Source: an uncultured bacterium | Lineage (GTDB): Bacteria; Bacillota; Clostridia; Oscillospirales; Acutalibacteraceae | Direction of reading: 5' to 3' | Length of the DNA stretch: 24,104 bases | NCBI GenBank assembly: GCA_905215105.1 | Contig: CAJMOI010000013.1 | Span: forward strand, 1 to 24,104 | In this document: positions 21,260 through 24,104 of the stretch, piece by piece | Position numbering within the stretch: the first letter of the stretch is position 1 | Layout: the number at the start of each line of letters is the position of its first letter | Program-made: the position numbers and the translations under genes | The notes under the pieces: generated by a model | What the model saw: only the letters and a program-made list of their open reading frames with translations | The model's database searches: none | Told to the model about the DNA's origin: nothing

Positions 21260-21835
21260 TTATTCCGCAAAGGTGACCTTTCCGCCGGAAATGGAGGAAA
21301 CAATGGCCAGAGATTCCACCCGGATGCCCTGTTCCCGCAGCAGCTTTCCGCCTTCCTGGAAGCCTTTTTCAATGACGATGCCGCAGCCGGCCAGCTTGGC
21401 GCCGGACTCGTTGACAATCTTCATCAGGCCCTTGAGGGCTTCGCCCTTTGCCAGGAAATCATCCAGTACCAGCACGCAGTCCTCCGGACCGATGAATTTC
21501 TGGGAAACCTGGATGTCATAGTCAATTCCCTTGGTGAAGGACTTTACATGAGCGGTGTACAGTGCACCATCCAGATTCCGGGATTTGGTTTTCTTGGCGA
21601 AGACCACCGGTACATTGCCGAAATGCTGGGCAGCGATGGCGGCGATGCCAATGCCGGACGCTTCGATGGTCAGAATTTTGGTAATCGGCTCTCCGTCGAA
21701 ACGGCGGTGGAATTCTCTGCCGATTTCGTTGAGAAGATTGATGTCCATTTGGTGGTTGAGAAAGCTGTCAACCTTCAGAACATCGTCTTCCGTTGCGTGT
21801 CCATCCTTCAAAATTCTCTGTTTCAAAAGTTCCAT
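21260..21835 (-). CDS. xpt: Xanthine phosphoribosyltransferase
   Basis: A purine-salvage enzyme converting xanthine and PRPP to XMP. The 191-aa product closely follows Bacillus Xpt in layout: MELLKQRILKDG, VLKVDSFLNHQMD, ITKILTIEASGIG, VPVVFAKKTKS, the PRPP-binding motif VLVLDDFLAKGEA (121-133), GIVIEKGFQ and RVESLAIV. ATG 21835 aligns with the usual family start and has AGGGA upstream; the longer reading from 21856 adds 7 residues without support. The promoter lies at 21904-21932. Its leader of only ~60 bases is too short for the purine riboswitch that controls xpt in Bacillus. Confidence 0.94.
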   Translation of the reverse strand: MELLKQRILKDGHATEDDVLKVDSFLNHQMDINLLNEIGREFHRRFDGEPITKILTIEASGIGIAAIAAQHFGNVPVVFAKKTKSRNLDGALYTAHVKSFTKGIDYDIQVSQKFIGPEDCVLVLDDFLAKGEALKGLMKIVNESGAKLAGCGIVIEKGFQEGGKLLREQGIRVESLAIVSSISGGKVTFAE

Positions 21836-21903
21836 AGCATTTTCCCTCGTTCTCATTCCGTTTTTGCGGCTCCCAAAGAAGCTGGTATCGTGATTATCTA
21901 TCC

Positions 21904-21932
21904 ATTATAGCATGGATTGCGATGCTTGTCAC
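21904..21932 (-). promoter_or_regulatory. Promoter for xpt
   Basis: On the minus strand GTGACA (21932-21927), a 17-base spacer ending TGC and TATAAT (21909-21904). The TG just before the -10 makes it an extended -10 promoter as well. It lies directly after the spoVAD stop codon. Confidence 0.8.
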
Positions 21933-21970
21933 AGAAAATCGAAACAAAAGGAAAATTTTTTTCGGAAAGC

Positions 21971-22978
21971 TCAGGAACCTGAAACCAGATGCACCAGATG
22001 GGAAATTCCGGGAATGCTTTCGCCCTGTTGGGTGGAGGTGGGGGACATCAGTGCGCCGGTGGCGGCGAACAGCACGTTTTTCAGTTCTCCCCGGGCCATC
22101 ATGGGCAGAATATGGCTGCAAAGCACCGCTGCGGAACAGCCGCAGCCGGAACCGCCAGCGTGAACGTCCTGTTTTTCCCGGTCAAACAGCAGCAGACCAC
22201 AGTCCCGGTACCGGTCGGTGAGGGGCTGGCCGTTTTCCTCCATCAGCTGACACAGCAGACGGCTGCCCACCAATCCCAGATCGCCGGTGTAAATGGCGTC
22301 GTACTGTTCCGGTAGGGTAGCGGTGTCCCGGAAAAAGGAAAGCAGCGTTTCCGCCGCCGCAGGCGCCATGGCGGCCCCCATGTTGGCGGCATCGGTAATG
22401 CCCAGATCGGTGATTTTTCCGAAAGTGACGTGGCGGACAGAGATTGGACCCTGTGTTCCCACAATGACGCAGCCGGAGGCCGTAGCAGTCCATTGGGCGG
22501 TGGGCGCACGCTGTCCGCCGTATTCCAGCGGAAGGCGGAACTGACGCTCTGCGGAACAGAAGTGGGAAGAAGTGATGGCGGCAGCCCGCCGGGCCGCGCC
22601 GCTTTCCACCAGAACCGAGGAAAGCCCCAGGGTCAGCGCCATGGTGGAACAGGCGCCATATTGTCCTAGGAAGGGGATCCCAAAGGAACGCAGGCCAAAG
22701 GTGGAGGAAATGCACTGGTTCAGCAAATCCCCCGCCAGCAGAAAATCAATGTCTCCAGAGGGAAGCCCGCTTTTTCCCAGCGCCAGCTCCAGCGCCTTTT
22801 TTTGCAGCATGGCTTCCGCTTTTTCCCAGCTTTCCTGTCCCAGAGAGTTGTCGGAAAAGGTCTGGTCAAAGCAGCTTCCAAGAGGGCCTTCCGCTTCTTT
22901 TTTTCCGCCCACTGCCGCCCAGCAGCAAAGGGCAGCAGTTTCCAGTGAAAGGGTGTTTTCCCCGATGCGCTGTATCAT
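21971..22978 (-). CDS. spoVAD: Stage V sporulation protein SpoVAD
   Basis: SpoVAD is a spore inner-membrane-associated protein that binds dipicolinic acid and is needed for its uptake into the forespore and release on germination. It has a thiolase-like fold without thiolase activity. The 335-aa length matches the family. Recognisable segments are LAGDLLNQCISSTFGLRSF, IPFLGQYGACSTMA, ITSSHFCSAERQFRLPLEYG, YDAIYTGDLGLVGS and HAGGSGCGCSA. AAAAGGAGGGG precedes ATG 22978. Fifteen bases separate it from spoVAC upstream. spoVAE, which usually follows in clostridia, is absent; the next gene is xpt behind its own promoter. Confidence 0.94.
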   Translation of the reverse strand: MIQRIGENTLSLETAALCCWAAVGGKKEAEGPLGSCFDQTFSDNSLGQESWEKAEAMLQKKALELALGKSGLPSGDIDFLLAGDLLNQCISSTFGLRSFGIPFLGQYGACSTMALTLGLSSVLVESGAARRAAAITSSHFCSAERQFRLPLEYGGQRAPTAQWTATASGCVIVGTQGPISVRHVTFGKITDLGITDAANMGAAMAPAAAETLLSFFRDTATLPEQYDAIYTGDLGLVGSRLLCQLMEENGQPLTDRYRDCGLLLFDREKQDVHAGGSGCGCSAAVLCSHILPMMARGELKNVLFAATGALMSPTSTQQGESIPGISHLVHLVSGS

Positions 22979-22993
22979 ACCGTTCCCCTCCTT

Positions 22994-23446
22994 TTAAGCC
23001 CAGAACAACCGGAAGACCCACAGGAGCATTCCATACAGGACGGAAGCCGAAACGCCGAACACCAGCACCGGCCCGGCAATGGTGAAGGCTTTTACGCCCA
23101 AACCAGTGATGATACCCTCGCTTTTGAACTCCATAGCCGGGGAAACCACTGCATTGGCAAATCCGGTGATGGGCACCAGCGTTCCGGCTCCGGCAAACTG
23201 GGCAATGTTGTCAAACCATCCCAAAGCGGTGAGCACGGCGGAGAGAAAAATCAGGGAAACAGAGACACAGCCCCGGGAAGTAGACAGGGTCATTCCCTGC
23301 TGCTGATAGAAATTGCACAGGAACTGACCCAGAACGCAGATTCCCCCGCCGGTACAAAACGCAAACAGGCAGTTTTTTCCGGTGGGGGAAGGAGGAGAGG
23401 CCTTTTCGGCCATTTTCGCATATTCCTTTTGACTTAACTCTTTCAT
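22994..23446 (-). CDS. spoVAC: Stage V sporulation protein SpoVAC
   Basis: An integral membrane protein of the spore inner membrane. SpoVAC is a channel (mechanosensitive in Bacillus) in the SpoVA complex that moves dipicolinic acid. The 150-aa product has about four membrane segments (roughly 26-46, 60-77, 85-104, 113-145). The conserved core FAGAGTLVPITGFANAV lies near 84-100, followed by SPAMEFKSEG. ATG 23446 is preceded by AGGAGGC on the minus strand; the frame runs further upstream without a ribosome binding site. It heads the spoVAC-spoVAD unit and has a sigma-G-like promoter 30 bases upstream. Confidence 0.94.
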   Translation of the reverse strand: MKELSQKEYAKMAEKASPPSPTGKNCLFAFCTGGGICVLGQFLCNFYQQQGMTLSTSRGCVSVSLIFLSAVLTALGWFDNIAQFAGAGTLVPITGFANAVVSPAMEFKSEGIITGLGVKAFTIAGPVLVFGVSASVLYGMLLWVFRLFWA

Positions 23447-23475
23447 GGACAGCCTCCTGAAACTCGTTTTTGTGT

Positions 23476-23505
23476 TAGTATAACGGATTTCAGGGGATTC
23501 TATGC
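23476..23505 (-). promoter_or_regulatory. Candidate sigma-G (forespore) promoter for spoVAC-spoVAD
   Basis: On the minus strand GCATA (23505-23501), an 18-base spacer and TATACTA (23482-23476). This fits the sigma-G form GHATR - N18 - CATWHTA with one mismatch. The position and the forespore role of SpoVA proteins support it. Confidence 0.65.
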
Positions 23506-23526
23506 GGATTTTCAAAAGGGTATTTT

Positions 23527-23799
23527 ATGTATTTATGTACACAGGATGATGTTCTGGTATCCTGCCAGAGAGGGGGGGATTTTGTCGGTGAGGACGGGAT
23601 ATTCTTCCAGATCGGCTGTTTTAATCTTGGTGAGGTGCGCGATGTCATTGTATAAGGACAAAAGATCATACGTAATGGAGTGCAGGCACTTGCTAACCGG
23701 CTAGATATCCAGGGTAAGGAATTTCCACTGATTCTTTATAACCCTTCAGGAGAGCCAAAGATGGTGAGAGGGTTCCGGTTTCCAAAAGATATTTTCTGA
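23527..23799 (+). pseudogene. Decayed reading frame of unknown gene, interrupted by a stop codon
   Basis: One frame reads continuously from 23527 to 23799 except for a single TAA at 23653-23655. The part before reads MYLCTQDDVLVSCQRGGDFV...LGEVRDVIV. The part after reads GQKIIRNGVQALANRLDIQG, then KEFPLILYNPSGEPKMV, ending RFPKDIF. The second part faintly recalls the 'FNP' segment after the catalytic domain in GH38 alpha-mannosidases, but this is a guess. There is no convincing ribosome binding site at 23527. The sequence is probably a gene remnant; an unrelated non-coding origin is possible. Confidence 0.35.
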
Positions 23800-23943
23800 A
23801 AAAAGATTCGCTTCTGTGATTTATCCTTGCATAGACAAAAGGAACAAAGAAAATTACAGTAGAAAGCTGGATTTTTATAGTTGAGGGTGTTTGCTAAAAA
23901 TGCTATTGTGAAGTAAATATTTTTTGCGAGGGGAGAATGCTCT

Positions 23944-24104
23944 ATGTTCCATGTATCAGATGACAGCATTCCTGGCATTACCAATATCCAAGAAAATACC
24001 TTGTCCATTGAAGTTACCAGTACAAAATCAGGCGCATTTGTGGAGTTTTTGTACGCTTTTCCTGCCAACGGAAAAGAATATATCTTTTTCCGTTGGCAGG
24101 AAAA
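23944..24104 (+). CDS. Partial ORF of unknown function at the right edge
   Basis: ATG at 23944, with AGGGGA about 10 bases upstream, opens a frame that is still open at the window end (53 codons). It reads MFHVSDDSIPGITNIQENTL and then IEVTSTKSGAFVEFLYAFP. No domain was recognised. A weak promoter-like TTGCTA-N17-TAAATA (23891-23919) precedes it. The last 48 bases form a long inverted repeat, unusual inside a coding region, so the frame may be fortuitous or a gene remnant. An antisense frame over the same DNA has a poor start. Confidence 0.35.
   Translation, partial: MFHVSDDSIPGITNIQENTLSIEVTSTKSGAFVEFLYAFPANGKEYIFFRWQE
24057..24104. repeat. 19-bp perfect inverted repeat at the window edge
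   Basis: TTTTCCTGCCAACGGAAAA (24057-24075) is repeated in inverted form as TTTTCCGTTGGCAGGAAAA (24086-24104) around a 10-base spacer. It resembles a bidirectional terminator or the end of a small mobile element. It may continue beyond the window. Confidence 0.85.

Noticed and set aside
21836..21903. Purine riboswitch upstream of xpt
   Set aside because: The mapped promoter leaves only about 60 bases of leader, too short for the aptamer plus expression platform, and the conserved aptamer loops were not seen.
23736..24068. 110-codon minus-strand open frame near the right edge
   Set aside because: It starts at a TTG inside the inverted repeat without a ribosome binding site; the plus-strand ORF has a better start.

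Overview
The window looks like a chromosomal segment of an anaerobic, endospore-forming Clostridia member, probably Oscillospirales/Ruminococcaceae-like. This is an inference from gene content: a HydE maturase for [FeFe]-hydrogenase with its TM1266-type partner, the spore proteins SpoVAC and SpoVAD, a single-chain glycyl-tRNA synthetase, GTP-type PEP carboxykinase, and strong AGGAGG-type ribosome binding sites. Core genes are moderately GC-rich. The stretches 4180-7500, 10380-13180 and 23520-24104 are visibly AT-richer and carry the accessory material.

Layout. 1-129: 5' part of a YbjQ/UPF0145 gene (minus). 428-4088: plus-strand housekeeping block of glyS, proC, the TM1266-like regulator and hydE, with terminators after glyS and hydE. 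4186-7413: a minus-strand unit with its own promoter that encodes a small secreted protein and two tandem paralogous lipoproteins whose gene ends are nearly identical and whose middles have diverged. 7594-7760: tRNA-Arg(ACG) with a consensus promoter. 7757-10254: a divergent AraC-type regulator and Cys-type sulfatase pair. 10276-12549: an accessory locus made of a strong promoter, a 5' half of tRNA-Leu(UAG), a 53-aa basic protein gene, an intact tRNA-Leu(UAG) and, 30 bases downstream, an AT-rich gene for a 547-aa P-loop ATPase. 12953-15001: PEP carboxykinase with two candidate promoters. 15066-16556: two-domain PPK2 (minus). 16680-21199: mutY, an sdpR/sdpI-like pair with a palindromic operator inside its promoter, hemW and an MFS transporter. 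21260-23505: xpt, spoVAD and spoVAC (minus), with a candidate sigma-G promoter before spoVAC. 23527-24104: a decayed reading frame and a partial ORF that runs into a 19-bp inverted repeat at the window edge.

How the parts work together. Most of the window is ordinary metabolism and information processing: translation (glyS, tRNAs), proline synthesis, hydrogenase maturation, gluconeogenic/anaplerotic carbon flow, nucleotide and polyphosphate chemistry, DNA repair, heme-protein assembly and germination. The most promising undescribed systems are the tRNA-Leu / 53-aa protein / P-loop ATPase locus, a candidate defence or mobile cargo inserted at a tRNA, and the secreted-protein plus twin-lipoprotein unit. 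No transposase, integrase, CRISPR array or rRNA gene was seen.
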